Assembly (NCBI GenBank): GCA_030039815.1
Contig: JASHUW010000323.1
Span: 1-14,053 of the forward strand
Source: Alphaproteobacteria bacterium
GTDB taxonomy: Bacteria; Pseudomonadota; Alphaproteobacteria; ATCC43930; CGMCC-115725
Direction of reading: 5' to 3'
Length of the DNA stretch: 14,053 bases
Below, one piece after another: positions 6,186-12,882 of the stretch. The notes beneath the pieces were generated by a model that worked only from the letters and a program-made list of their open reading frames with translations, did no database searches and was not told where the DNA came from. The position numbers were made by a program, and so were the translations under genes. How positions within the stretch are numbered: position 1 is the stretch's first letter; the number at the start of each line of letters is the position of its first letter.

Positions 6186-7827
6186 CGAGGTTCCGGTAGT
6201 ACAGGCGGAAGGGGCAATCCTTGTTCATAGCCTGCGGCTCGGCAAGGCGGCGCTCAAAAAGGGCCGCATCCTGTCGGCAACGGATCTCGCTGAAATCGAA
6301 GCCGCCGGGGTCGAGGAGATCACCGTCGTTCACCTCGAACCGGGCGACGTACGCGAGGACGCCGCTGCGGACCGTATTGCCGCCGCTGCAGCCGGGCCGG
6401 AAGTCACGACCGCGCCGGCTTTCACCGGCCGCGCCAATTTGTTCGCCCGGACGAAAGGGCTGCTGGTCTTCGACCGCGACCAGCTCGACCAGCTCAATCA
6501 GATCGACGAGGCGATTACCCTCGGCACTCTGCCGCCATATGCCGTTGTCGAGCCAAAGCAGATGGTGGCGACCGTAAAAATCATCCCCTTTGCGGTACCG
6601 GAGGACGCTGTCGCACGCTGCGCCGCGATCGCGGCCGAGGGAGGAAAGCTCCTGCGTGTCGCAGCGTTCCGTCCGCTCGCGGTGGGCATGATCCAGACCC
6701 GGCTTCCCGGCCTCAAGGAGTCGATCCTCGACAAGACCTGCGAGGTCACGATCGGCCGGCTCGACGCGCTCGGCTGCCGCCTCACGCTCGAACGCCGCTG
6801 CGCGCACAAAACGGATGAGCTTGCCGAGCAGATTGCAGCCGCGATCGAGGATATCGATATGCTGTTGATCCACGGCGCTTCGGCGATCGTCGACCGGCGC
6901 GATGTAATCCCGGCCGCAATCGAGGTGGCAGGCGGCACGATCGATCATTTCGGCATGCCGGTCGATCCCGGCAATTTACTTTTGCTCGGCCACCTTGAAG
7001 GCAAGCCGGTTCTGGGCCTTCCCGGCTGTGCACGCTCGCCTAAAGTGAACGGGTTCGATTGGGTACTCGAACGCCTAGTCGCAGGGCTGGCGGTCGGCCG
7101 GCGCGAGATTATGTCGATGGGCGCAGGCGGGCTGCTGGCGGAGATTCCAACGCGCGGCTTGAAGCGCGAGGAGGCCGGCACCGCGCCCACCTCGCAACCG
7201 GTCGCCAAAGTACCGCCCGGCCCCCGTATTGCCGCGCTGCTGCTCGCCGCGGGCAAGTCGAGCCGCATGGGCGAGAACAAAATGCTCGCCGAGGTCGACG
7301 GACGGCCAATGGTGGCGCGCACCGCGCAACGGCTTCTGGCCTCGCGCGCGCGGCCGATTGTCGCCGTCGTCGGCAACCGAGCCGGGGAGGTCGATGCCGC
7401 GCTCGGCAAGTTGCCGGTCGAGCGGGTGACAAACCCGGATTTCGCCGAAGGCCTCTCCACATCGCTCAAGCGCGGTCTCACGGCGCTGCCGGCAGATGTC
7501 GATGGCGTCGTCGTGTGTCTCGGCGACATGCCGCTGATCGCCGGCCGCGATATCGACCGGCTGATCGCCGCGTTCAACCCGCTGGAGGGGCGCGCCATCA
7601 TCGTGCCGGCGCGGCGCGGCAGGCGCGGCAACCCGATCCTCTGGGCGCGCCAGTTCTTCGCCGAGATGATGGCGCTTTCGGGTGATCAGGGCGCCCGCAA
7701 ACTGATCGAAGAACACGCCGATCTCGTTGCCGAGGTCGAGATGGAGAACGACGCCATCTTTATCGATATCGACACACCCGACGCGCTCGCCCGGTTACGC
7801 GATCGAGTAAAGCCGAGCGTCGCTTAG
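6175..7827 (+). CDS. Molybdopterin-binding domain fused to MocA-like molybdenum cofactor cytidylyltransferase
   Basis: This 550-residue protein has two parts. Residues 1 to about 330 resemble the MoeA/MoaB-type molybdopterin-binding domain (start KFGEVPVVQAEGAILVHS, LIHGASAIVDRRDVIP, MPVDPGNLLLLG, LGLPGCARSPK). After a proline-rich linker (about 331-350) comes a nucleotidyltransferase domain of the MobA/MocA type: LLLAAGKSSRMGENK (355-369), LGDMPLI (449-455), GNPILW (485-490) and DIDTP (531-535). The expected activity is CTP-dependent conversion of Mo-molybdopterin to the cytosine dinucleotide cofactor used by xanthine oxidase-family enzymes. That fits its place at the end of the CoxLM operon. 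The ATG at 6175 lies 10 bases after the preceding stop. It ends tail-to-tail with the minus-strand gene, the stops interleaving at 7824-7827. The CTP specificity is inferred from context. Confidence 0.88.
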   Translation: MKFGEVPVVQAEGAILVHSLRLGKAALKKGRILSATDLAEIEAAGVEEITVVHLEPGDVREDAAADRIAAAAAGPEVTTAPAFTGRANLFARTKGLLVFDRDQLDQLNQIDEAITLGTLPPYAVVEPKQMVATVKIIPFAVPEDAVARCAAIAAEGGKLLRVAAFRPLAVGMIQTRLPGLKESILDKTCEVTIGRLDALGCRLTLERRCAHKTDELAEQIAAAIEDIDMLLIHGASAIVDRRDVIPAAIEVAGGTIDHFGMPVDPGNLLLLGHLEGKPVLGLPGCARSPKVNGFDWVLERLVAGLAVGRREIMSMGAGGLLAEIPTRGLKREEAGTAPTSQPVAKVPPGPRIAALLLAAGKSSRMGENKMLAEVDGRPMVARTAQRLLASRARPIVAVVGNRAGEVDAALGKLPVERVTNPDFAEGLSTSLKRGLTALPADVDGVVVCLGDMPLIAGRDIDRLIAAFNPLEGRAIIVPARRGRRGNPILWARQFFAEMMALSGDQGARKLIEEHADLVAEVEMENDAIFIDIDTPDALARLRDRVKPSVA

Positions 7828-8228
7828 CGTTTTGCGTTGGCGATCAGATATGCCGCGAAATCCGCCGGCTTCAGCTTTACGGCCTTGAGCTCGCTCTCAC
7901 CGGCCAGCGCCCGGGAAACGACGATGTGGTTTTCGACCTTGACCGGGTTCACGCGAAAGACGCCGCGCGCGCCTTTGAGCTTGGGGTAGAGGTTCGGATC
8001 GATCATCCGCTCCTTGGCGGCAAGGCGCTCGATCGCCTGCTCCTCGTCCAGCCCATCGACCGGCTCGGACTTGACGATCGACCAGTCCGTCTCCCCGGCC
8101 CATCCCGCAGCAGCTTCCTGTTTGGGGTCGCCCTCGGTGACGCCGAGCTTAAAGATGTTCTTGCCGAGCCCAACATCGGACCCCCATTTGCCCGCCTTGA
8201 CACTGCGCGCGACATAGACGTTCGCCAT
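7824..8228 (-). CDS. Conserved-looking 134-residue protein of unknown function, possibly GIY-YIG-like
   Basis: I do not recognise this protein with certainty. It has no signal peptide, membrane segment or cysteine. It begins MANVYVARSVKAGKWG and continues FKLGVT (residues 26-31), DWSIVKSEPV (48-57), DEEQAIERLAAKE (61-73) and RGVFRVNP (88-95). The order of a VYV strand, a K-(L/I)-G-(V/I)-T strand, a W-x-IV strand and an E-R-x-x helix recalls the T5orf172/GIY-YIG group, but the catalytic set is not clearly complete, so this is only a lead. The start is well supported: AGGGGG on the minus strand (8234-8239) lies five bases before the ATG. It is the last gene of a three-gene minus-strand set with the CopD-like protein and the GST. 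Its TAA stop overlaps the TAG stop of the opposing MocA fusion gene. Confidence 0.75.
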   Translation of the reverse strand: MANVYVARSVKAGKWGSDVGLGKNIFKLGVTEGDPKQEAAAGWAGETDWSIVKSEPVDGLDEEQAIERLAAKERMIDPNLYPKLKGARGVFRVNPVKVENHIVVSRALAGESELKAVKLKPADFAAYLIANAKR

Positions 8229-8242
8229 ATAAGCCCCCTGGG

Positions 8243-8704
8243 CTAACCCCAGTATCGTCCGCTGCCGCCGATTGCGACATTGATCAGGCCGAGGATCAGG
8301 TTGACCAGCACGAGGAGGCGGATCTGGCTGAGCTGGGCAGCCGCCGCCGGGTTGTCACCGGCGTCCAACGCAACCCGAAATCGCTTCCACGGCGCAAAGT
8401 AAAGATGCAAGAAGATCAATGTCATAATGATACCGATTGCCATCATCAGATGAACATGTGGGCCGGTCGAATAGCCGCCGAGGAACAGGGTGAACCCGGT
8501 AACCAGTAACAGGATGACAGCCGCAAACACCCAGGGAAAAAAGCCGCTGAATACGCGGCGCCACAGCGCGAGGCGGGCGGCCGGCTCAAGCGGACCCGTT
8601 GCAGGCCGCAGCACGATATAGGCGAAGAACATGCCGCCGACCCACACGACCGCGCTGGTCGTATGCAGGATCGCCGCGATCGACGGGACGATGACGTTGT
8701 CCAT
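8243..8704 (-). CDS. CopD-like integral membrane protein
   Basis: This 153-residue protein has four hydrophobic segments, at about residues 8-30, 52-75, 84-106 and 127-147. The first contains HTTSAVVWVGGMFFAYIVLRP, read in two blocks (HTTSAVVWVGG and MFFAYIVLRP), which is typical of the small CopD-domain inner-membrane proteins. His14, His83, His85 and His100 lie in or near the helices and could be metal or heme ligands. CopD-like proteins are linked to copper handling in some bacteria, but nothing nearby (no CopA, CopC or copper sensor) supports that role here. The gene starts 9 bases after the GST stop and ends 14 bases before the 134-residue gene, which suggests a single minus-strand operon. 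The ribosome binding site is weak, so translation may depend on coupling to the GST gene. The family is fairly secure; the function is unknown. Confidence 0.8.
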   Translation of the reverse strand: MDNVIVPSIAAILHTTSAVVWVGGMFFAYIVLRPATGPLEPAARLALWRRVFSGFFPWVFAAVILLLVTGFTLFLGGYSTGPHVHLMMAIGIIMTLIFLHLYFAPWKRFRVALDAGDNPAAAAQLSQIRLLVLVNLILGLINVAIGGSGRYWG

Positions 8705-8713
8705 TACCGCAAC

Positions 8714-9412
8714 TCAGCAACCATAGCCCAGCGATTTCCGCCCGAGCCCGCCATAGAGGTCGAGCATCCGGCCGCGCCAAGCGAAAATCGGGTCATCGGC
8801 CGTCACCAGCTCAAAGTCGCTGATCGACCGCGCCCATTGGAACGCGCCGAAAACGATATAGTCCGCATAGGCCGGCGCGTCGCCGCAGACAAAGGGCTGC
8901 CGCTCTACCGTGCGACGCAACGGGTCGAGGCTGGCGCGAAAGGCCGGCAGGCGCTGCTCCCGGTCTTTGACCACATCTTCAAGCGCCGCACCGCCAAACC
9001 GCGATTCGCGCGATTGGCGGAAATATTCCTGATCCTTGGGGCCGATATGCTTGTAGATATCAAGCAGCACGAGGCGGATCAGCCCCACTTGCAGCACCAT
9101 CTCGGTCCAGTTTTGCACGAATTTAGACAGGCCCCGCGCCGCCGCGCCGGGAAAAAGGCTCGGACGGTCGGCGTAGCGTTCTTCGAGATAGTCGGCAATC
9201 GCCGAGGAATCGTGCACGACGTTGCCGCCATCAATAATGACCGGCACGCGCCCGTCATTAGGCGTCGGTAGCTTGTCTTTTTCGGTGAAGCGCCACGGCA
9301 CGGTCTCGACTTCGAGCCCTTTGTGCGCCAAGGCCATCTTCGTGCGCCAGCAGAACGGGCTGAAGCGGCGGTCCGCCTCTAGGCCCGCAAGGTCGTACAT
9401 CGTGATGGCCAT
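8714..9412 (-). CDS. Glutathione S-transferase family protein
   Basis: This 232-residue cytosolic GST has an N-terminal thioredoxin-like domain with SPFCWRTKMALAHKG (residues 18-32), the cis-proline motif RVPVI (55-59) and the glutathione-binding DSSAIADYLEERY (68-80). A helical C-terminal domain follows, with the conserved Asp in AYADYIVFG (181-189). The S-P-x-x-W-R-x-K pattern is reminiscent of the LigE/FuA-like beta-etherase group, but many uncharacterised GSTs share it, so no substrate is claimed. I start at the ATG at 9412 because GGAGGG (9418-9423 on the minus strand) stands five bases before it and the fold begins there. An in-frame upstream ATG (9460) would add a non-conserved basic leader without such a site. 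It is the first gene of the minus-strand operon and diverges from aroQ. Confidence 0.9.
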   Translation of the reverse strand: MAITMYDLAGLEADRRFSPFCWRTKMALAHKGLEVETVPWRFTEKDKLPTPNDGRVPVIIDGGNVVHDSSAIADYLEERYADRPSLFPGAAARGLSKFVQNWTEMVLQVGLIRLVLLDIYKHIGPKDQEYFRQSRESRFGGAALEDVVKDREQRLPAFRASLDPLRRTVERQPFVCGDAPAYADYIVFGAFQWARSISDFELVTADDPIFAWRGRMLDLYGGLGRKSLGYGC

Positions 9413-9490
9413 GCGTGCCCTCCGGTCCGATGCCGGGCGCACTATGGCGCGTCCGGACATCTGACGGAAGGTTGCTTTGCACCCCTCGCC

Positions 9491-9518
9491 TTGCCCTCAG
9501 GCGCCCGCGTGCTATAAG
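9491..9518 (+). promoter_or_regulatory. Sigma70-like promoter for the aroQ-accBC-aat operon
   Basis: TTGCCC (9491-9496) and TATAAG (9513-9518) are separated by 16 bases. They match the -35 consensus at 4 of 6 positions and the -10 at 5 of 6. The -10 ends 25 bases before the aroQ start, leaving a short leader with the GGAGG site. It lies in the 131-base divergent gap between the GST gene and aroQ. I found no equally good promoter for the GST direction; the best -10-like element there (CATAGT on the minus strand, just left of 9451) has no clear -35. Confidence 0.4.
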
Positions 9519-9543
9519 GCGCGCACAAGCTGCGGAGGCGCGC
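9519..9543 (+). promoter_or_regulatory. aroQ leader with the Shine-Dalgarno inside a possible hairpin loop
   Basis: GCGCGC at 9519-9524 and again at 9538-9543 are self-complementary and can pair. The resulting 13-base loop carries GGAG of the aroQ ribosome binding site GGAGG (9534-9538). The TTG start follows immediately at 9544. Base pairing is plausible but short. Confidence 0.3.
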
Positions 9544-10002
9544 TTGCCGATCGTCTACATTTTGAACGGGCCGAACTTAAACCTGCTCGGGGTGCGCGAA
9601 CCGGCGACCTATGGCTACGACACGCTCGCCGATGTCGAACAGCGCTGTATGGCTCGTGCCAGCGCGCTCGATATGCAGATCGATTTCCGCCAGACCAACC
9701 ATGAAGGTCAGTTGGTCGACTGGATCCAGGAGGCGCGCGAATCGGCCGACGGCATCATCCTCAACGCCGGCGCGCTGACCCATACCTCGGTCGCGGTGCA
9801 TGACGCGCTCAAGGCGGCCGATTTGCCGATCATCGAGGTGCATCTGTCGAACATCTTCCGGCGCGAAAGCTTCCGTCATCTGTCTTATGTCAGCCTCGCG
9901 GCGAATGGCGGCATCTTTGGTCTCGGGCCGCAGGGCTATGAGTTGGCTCTCGAAGCGGTTGCCGCGTTGATTGAAGACAAGCCGGGCGAGGCGCCCCGGT
10001 GA
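9544..10002 (+). CDS. aroQ: Type II 3-dehydroquinate dehydratase
   Basis: AroQ removes water from 3-dehydroquinate to give 3-dehydroshikimate, the third step of the shikimate pathway. The 152-residue product shows all hallmarks of the dodecameric type II enzyme: LNGPNLNLLGVREPATYG (residues 7-24) with catalytic Arg18 and Tyr23 on the flexible lid, QTNHEG (50-55), ILNAGALTHTS (72-82) with Asn74 and His80, and EVHLSNIFRRE (98-108) with His100. I choose TTG at 9544, preceded by GGAGG with 5-base spacing, because the protein fold starts right there (MPIVYILNGPN). The frame is open further upstream but that part is not conserved. The gene overlaps accB by a GTGA junction (9999-10002), and aroQ-accB-accC is a common alphaproteobacterial order. 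Confidence 0.95.
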   Translation: MPIVYILNGPNLNLLGVREPATYGYDTLADVEQRCMARASALDMQIDFRQTNHEGQLVDWIQEARESADGIILNAGALTHTSVAVHDALKAADLPIIEVHLSNIFRRESFRHLSYVSLAANGGIFGLGPQGYELALEAVAALIEDKPGEAPR

Positions 10003-10487
10003 GATTTGGCGGCCGCTGTCCTCCGCTGGCGCCCGATCCCGACCTGATCCGCTCGCTGGCAAAGTTGCTCGACGAAACCGGGCTGACCGAGATCGAGTGC
10101 GGGTCGGGCGATCGCCGCATCCGCGTCGCCAAACAGGCCGCGGCGCCGAGCCCACCGGCAGCGACTGTCGAAAAGCCGGTGCCCGCGCCCGCTTCATCGC
10201 CTTCCCATGTGACCAACGGTGCCGGCCATCCGGCCACCAATGGTCACGATCATCCCGGTACGCTGAAGGCGCCGCTGGTCGGGATCGCTTATCTCGCCGC
10301 CGAGCCGGGGGCACTGCCTTATGTCAAGGTCGGCGACACCGTGGCCGAAGGCCAGACCCTGATGATCATCGAGGCGATGAAGGTGATGAACCAGATTCGC
10401 GCGCCGCGCGCCGGCCGTATTTCACGCGTCTATATCGGCGACGCCGAGCCAGTCGAATACGGGACGGCGTTGATGTTGATCGAATAG
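9999..10487 (+). CDS. accB: Acetyl-CoA carboxylase biotin carboxyl carrier protein
   Basis: AccB carries biotin between the biotin carboxylase and the carboxyltransferase in the first committed step of fatty acid synthesis. The 162-residue product begins with the usual helical segment (DPDLIRSLAKLLDETGLTEIE, read as DPDLIRSLAKLL and DETGLTEIE), then a flexible Pro/Ala-rich linker (about 46-75) and a C-terminal biotinyl domain. The biotin site is EAMKVMNQI with Lys128; Val follows the lysine where many proteins have Met. The thumb-like loop of bacterial AccB is represented by AAEPGALPYVKVGD. The start is a GTG that overlaps the aroQ stop (GTGA), which means coupled translation. Between the start and the first conserved residue, MRFGGRCPPLA looks unremarkable. 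The call is secure. Confidence 0.94.
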   Translation: MRFGGRCPPLAPDPDLIRSLAKLLDETGLTEIECGSGDRRIRVAKQAAAPSPPAATVEKPVPAPASSPSHVTNGAGHPATNGHDHPGTLKAPLVGIAYLAAEPGALPYVKVGDTVAEGQTLMIIEAMKVMNQIRAPRAGRISRVYIGDAEPVEYGTALMLIE

Positions 10488-10500
10488 CGCACAGCGCGTC

Positions 10501-10512
10501 CATATCGATATG
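10501..10512 (+). repeat. 12-base perfect palindrome ending in the accC start codon
   Basis: CATATCGATATG is identical to its reverse complement, and its last three bases are the accC ATG (10510-10512). The 22-base accB-accC gap has no recognisable Shine-Dalgarno sequence. The palindrome could be a DNA-binding site, a weak mRNA structure, or chance. I cannot tell which from the sequence. Confidence 0.45.
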
Positions 10513-11853
10513 TTCGAGAAAGTCCTCATCGCCAATCGCGGCGAGATCGCGCTGCGCATCCACCGCGCCTGCCACGACATGGGGATCAAGACAGTGGCGG
10601 TGCACTCGACCGCCGACGCCAACGCGATGAACGTGCGTCTCGCGGATGAAAGCGTCTGCATTGGCCCACCGCCGGCGCGCGGCAGCTATCTGAACATTCC
10701 CTCGATCCTCTCTGCGGCGGCGATTACCGGTGCCGACGCGATCCACCCCGGCATCGGTTTTCTCTCCGAGAACGCCGATTTTGCCGAGGTCGTGTTGGAA
10801 CACGGTTTTGCCTTTATCGGCCCAAAGCCGGAGCACATTCGAGTGATGGGGGATAAGGTCCGCGCCAAAATGGCAGCCAAGGAGCTGGGCATCCCGACAG
10901 TGCCGGGCTCCGAAGGCGCGCTGCGTGATGCCGCCGAAGCCATCCGGGCGGCCCGCGAGATCGGCTACCCGGTGCTGTTGAAAGCGGTTTCGGGCGGCGG
11001 CGGCCGCGGCATGAAGCTGGCGCGCAACGAAGCCGACCTCAAAACCCTGCTGCCCCTCGCACAGGCCGAAGCACAGGCCGCCTTCAATGATTCCTCGGTC
11101 TATATGGAGCGCTTTCTCGATCGGCCGCGGCATATCGAAATCCAGCTGCTCGGTGACGGGCGCGGCGGAGTCGTGCATCTTGGCGAGCGCGACTGCTCGC
11201 TGCAGCGCCACCACCAGAAAGTCTTGGAAGAAACTTCCTCGCCCGGTCTCGACGCGGCGGCGCGTGAACGGATCACCGGCATCGCCGTCAAGGCGCTCGA
11301 AAAATTGGGCTATCAGAGCGCCGGCACGCTCGAATTCCTTTATCAAGACGGCGAATTCTACTTCATCGAGATGAATACGCGGCTTCAGGTCGAGCACCCG
11401 ATCAGCGAGATGATCAGCGGCATCGACCTGGTGCGCGAGCAACTGCGCATCGCCGCCGGCGCGCCGCTCGGCTACCGGCAAAGCGACATCCAGCTGCGTG
11501 GTCACGCGATCGAGTGCCGGATCAACGCGGAGAGCCCGGAGGATTTTCGACCTTCGCCAGGTCGGGTCAGCGATTATCACGCTCCCGGTGGCCCCGGTAT
11601 CCGGGTCGACAGCGCGCTCTATCAGGGCTACGAGGTGCCACCCTATTACGACAGCCTCATAGCGAAGCTCATTGTCTATGGCGGCGATCGCGACGAGTGC
11701 CTGATGCGGCTGCGCCGGGCGATGGAGGAATACGCGATCGGTGGGATCGAAACGACAATTCCGTTACACCAGCGACTGCTCGACGCCAGCGATTTCCGCA
11801 GGGGTGATTACGACATCGGTTGGCTCGAGCGGTTTCTTGGCCACGGCGCGTGA
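10510..11853 (+). CDS. accC: Acetyl-CoA carboxylase biotin carboxylase subunit
   Basis: AccC uses ATP and bicarbonate to carboxylate the biotin on AccB. The 447-residue product has the full biotin carboxylase layout: N-terminal domain starting MFEKVLIANRGEIALRI, HPGIGFLSENADF (residues 79-91), the ATP-grasp glycine loop SGGGGRGM (161-168), ERDCSLQRHHQKVLEE (226-241), and the catalytic segment EFYFIEMNTRLQVEHP (282-297). The C-terminal domain contains PPYYDSLIAKLI. By alignment from memory with E. coli AccC, Lys116, Lys158, His208, Glu275, Glu287 and Arg291 occupy the ATP, bicarbonate and biotin positions, so the enzyme should be active. The length is normal. The start codon sits at the end of a palindrome with no clear ribosome binding site upstream. 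It is followed by aat after four bases. Confidence 0.96.
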   Translation: MFEKVLIANRGEIALRIHRACHDMGIKTVAVHSTADANAMNVRLADESVCIGPPPARGSYLNIPSILSAAAITGADAIHPGIGFLSENADFAEVVLEHGFAFIGPKPEHIRVMGDKVRAKMAAKELGIPTVPGSEGALRDAAEAIRAAREIGYPVLLKAVSGGGGRGMKLARNEADLKTLLPLAQAEAQAAFNDSSVYMERFLDRPRHIEIQLLGDGRGGVVHLGERDCSLQRHHQKVLEETSSPGLDAAARERITGIAVKALEKLGYQSAGTLEFLYQDGEFYFIEMNTRLQVEHPISEMISGIDLVREQLRIAAGAPLGYRQSDIQLRGHAIECRINAESPEDFRPSPGRVSDYHAPGGPGIRVDSALYQGYEVPPYYDSLIAKLIVYGGDRDECLMRLRRAMEEYAIGGIETTIPLHQRLLDASDFRRGDYDIGWLERFLGHGA

Positions 11854-11857
11854 GGAC

Positions 11858-12547
11858 ATGCGCTCGCCATTTCGTCTGACGCCGGAAATCCTGCTTAAGG
11901 CTTATCAAGCCGGCATTTTCCCGATGGCCGAGTCAGCGGATGACCCGGAGCTGTTCTGGGTCGATCCTGAACGCCGCGGCATCCTGCCACTCGACGCATT
12001 TCACGTGCCGCGGCGGTTGCACCGCGTGGTGCTCCAGGACCGCTTCAAGGTACGCGTCGACAGCAATTTCACCGGCACGCTCGCGGCCTGCGCCGAAGCG
12101 ACCGAGAACCGCCCCAGCACCTGGATAAATGCCGAGATCGTTCGACTGTACACAGCGTTGCATGAACTCGACGCCGCACACAGCATCGAGTGTTGGCATG
12201 ATGGCGCTCTGGTCGGCGGACTATACGGTGTGTCGATTGGCGGCGCGTTCTTCGGCGAGAGCATGTTCAGCCGTGTTACCGATGCCAGCAAGGTGGCGTT
12301 GGTCCATCTTGTGGCCTTGATGCGGATCGCCGGTTATCGCCTGCTCGATTTGCAATTCGTGACGCCGCATCTGGAACAATTCGGCGCGATCGAGGTGCCG
12401 CGTTCGCAATACCGCCGCCTGTTGGCCGAGGCCCTGCGCTATCGCTGCGTCTTTCCGCGCGAGTTTGGCGGAGAGCTCGGTGTCGCCGGCGGTGGGGCCG
12501 GAGCCTGTGCGTTGGCGGCCTTGCAGGCAAGCAAGGTCACATCATAG
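11858..12547 (+). CDS. aat: Leucyl/phenylalanyl-tRNA--protein transferase
   Basis: Aat transfers Leu or Phe from aminoacyl-tRNA to N-terminal Lys or Arg of proteins, marking them for ClpAP/ClpS degradation (N-end rule). The 229-residue product has the family landmarks: LLKAYQAGIFPM (residues 12-23), FWVDPERRGILPL (33-45), STWINAEIV (87-95), GGAFFGESMFS (128-138) and DLQFVTPHLEQFGAIEVPR (164-182). I start at ATG 11858, four bases after the accC stop, with GAGGA overlapping that stop. The spacing to the start is tight. The conserved fold ends near residue 200, and the glycine/alanine-rich tail is encoded in the 109 bases that overlap the opposing DUF2155 gene. Its place behind accC is typical for Alphaproteobacteria. 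The call is secure; the tail is unusual. Confidence 0.94.
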   Translation: MRSPFRLTPEILLKAYQAGIFPMAESADDPELFWVDPERRGILPLDAFHVPRRLHRVVLQDRFKVRVDSNFTGTLAACAEATENRPSTWINAEIVRLYTALHELDAAHSIECWHDGALVGGLYGVSIGGAFFGESMFSRVTDASKVALVHLVALMRIAGYRLLDLQFVTPHLEQFGAIEVPRSQYRRLLAEALRYRCVFPREFGGELGVAGGGAGACALAALQASKVTS

Positions 12548-12882
12548 ACGGGGTGTTGAAGTTCGGAGAGCGCTGGGCTCGAGGAAAACATCCAGCCGCT
12601 GAACAGGCGCTTCACATCCTCACCCGGCGGTGTCTCGTAAATCTGCAGGAACGCCGCGTTTTCCGGCGAGTCCTCGGGCGAGCTCTGTTCGCAATCGCGC
12701 ACGGCGATCGACAGCGTGCCGAAACGGACCGTGGTGCCGACCGGAGCCTCAATGCGCGAGGTTCTCGCGGAAATCTTGTCGAGGCCCTGGAGAATCGCGA
12801 TCGGCTCGGGGATCATCGTGGCGAAGGCAAAACCGGTAGCGCCGAGAAACCCGGCCCCAGCGCACGCGAGGAGCAGCCTCAT
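12439..12882 (-). CDS. DUF2155-family secreted protein
   Basis: This 147-residue protein has an N-terminal signal-peptide-like segment (residues 1-21, with an AFA site before Thr22), so it is probably periplasmic. The DUF2155 pattern is clear: LQGLDKISARTSRIEAPVG (31-49), FGTLSIAVRDC (54-64), ENAAFLQIYETPPGE (74-88), FSGWMFSSSPALSELQHPVYDV (94-115, in two blocks split after SSSPA) and LLACK (117-121). Cys64 and Cys120 are the two conserved cysteines and could form a disulfide. Residues 122-147 are a Pro/Ser/Ala-rich tail that I would not expect to be conserved; it lies inside the antisense overlap with aat. The start overlaps the upstream gene's stop as ATGA (12879-12882). The function of DUF2155 is unknown to me. 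Its neighbours MlaD and NDUFA12 suggest an envelope or membrane setting. Confidence 0.88.
   Translation of the reverse strand: MRLLLACAGAGFLGATGFAFATMIPEPIAILQGLDKISARTSRIEAPVGTTVRFGTLSIAVRDCEQSSPEDSPENAAFLQIYETPPGEDVKRLFSGWMFSSSPALSELQHPVYDVTLLACKAANAQAPAPPPATPSSPPNSRGKTQR

Noticed and set aside
6154..6948. A 264-codon minus-strand open frame opposite the MocA fusion gene
   Set aside because: The plus strand encodes a clear two-domain protein over the same bases. The minus frame has no family motif and is flanked by plus-strand operon genes.
9413..9460. A longer GST with 16 extra N-terminal residues
   Set aside because: The extension is basic and non-conserved. The ATG at 9412 has a GGAGGG site five bases before it and begins exactly at the thioredoxin-like fold.
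9415..9543. A 5' extension of aroQ from an ATG at 9415
   Set aside because: The extra residues are unlike AroQ, they would run through the promoter-like region, and the TTG at 9544 has a well-placed GGAGG and starts the conserved fold.
10366..11580. A 404-codon open frame on the minus strand
   Set aside because: It is antisense to nearly all of accC, whose product matches biotin carboxylase throughout. The frame is a mirror of third-position GC bias and its translation shows no family motif.
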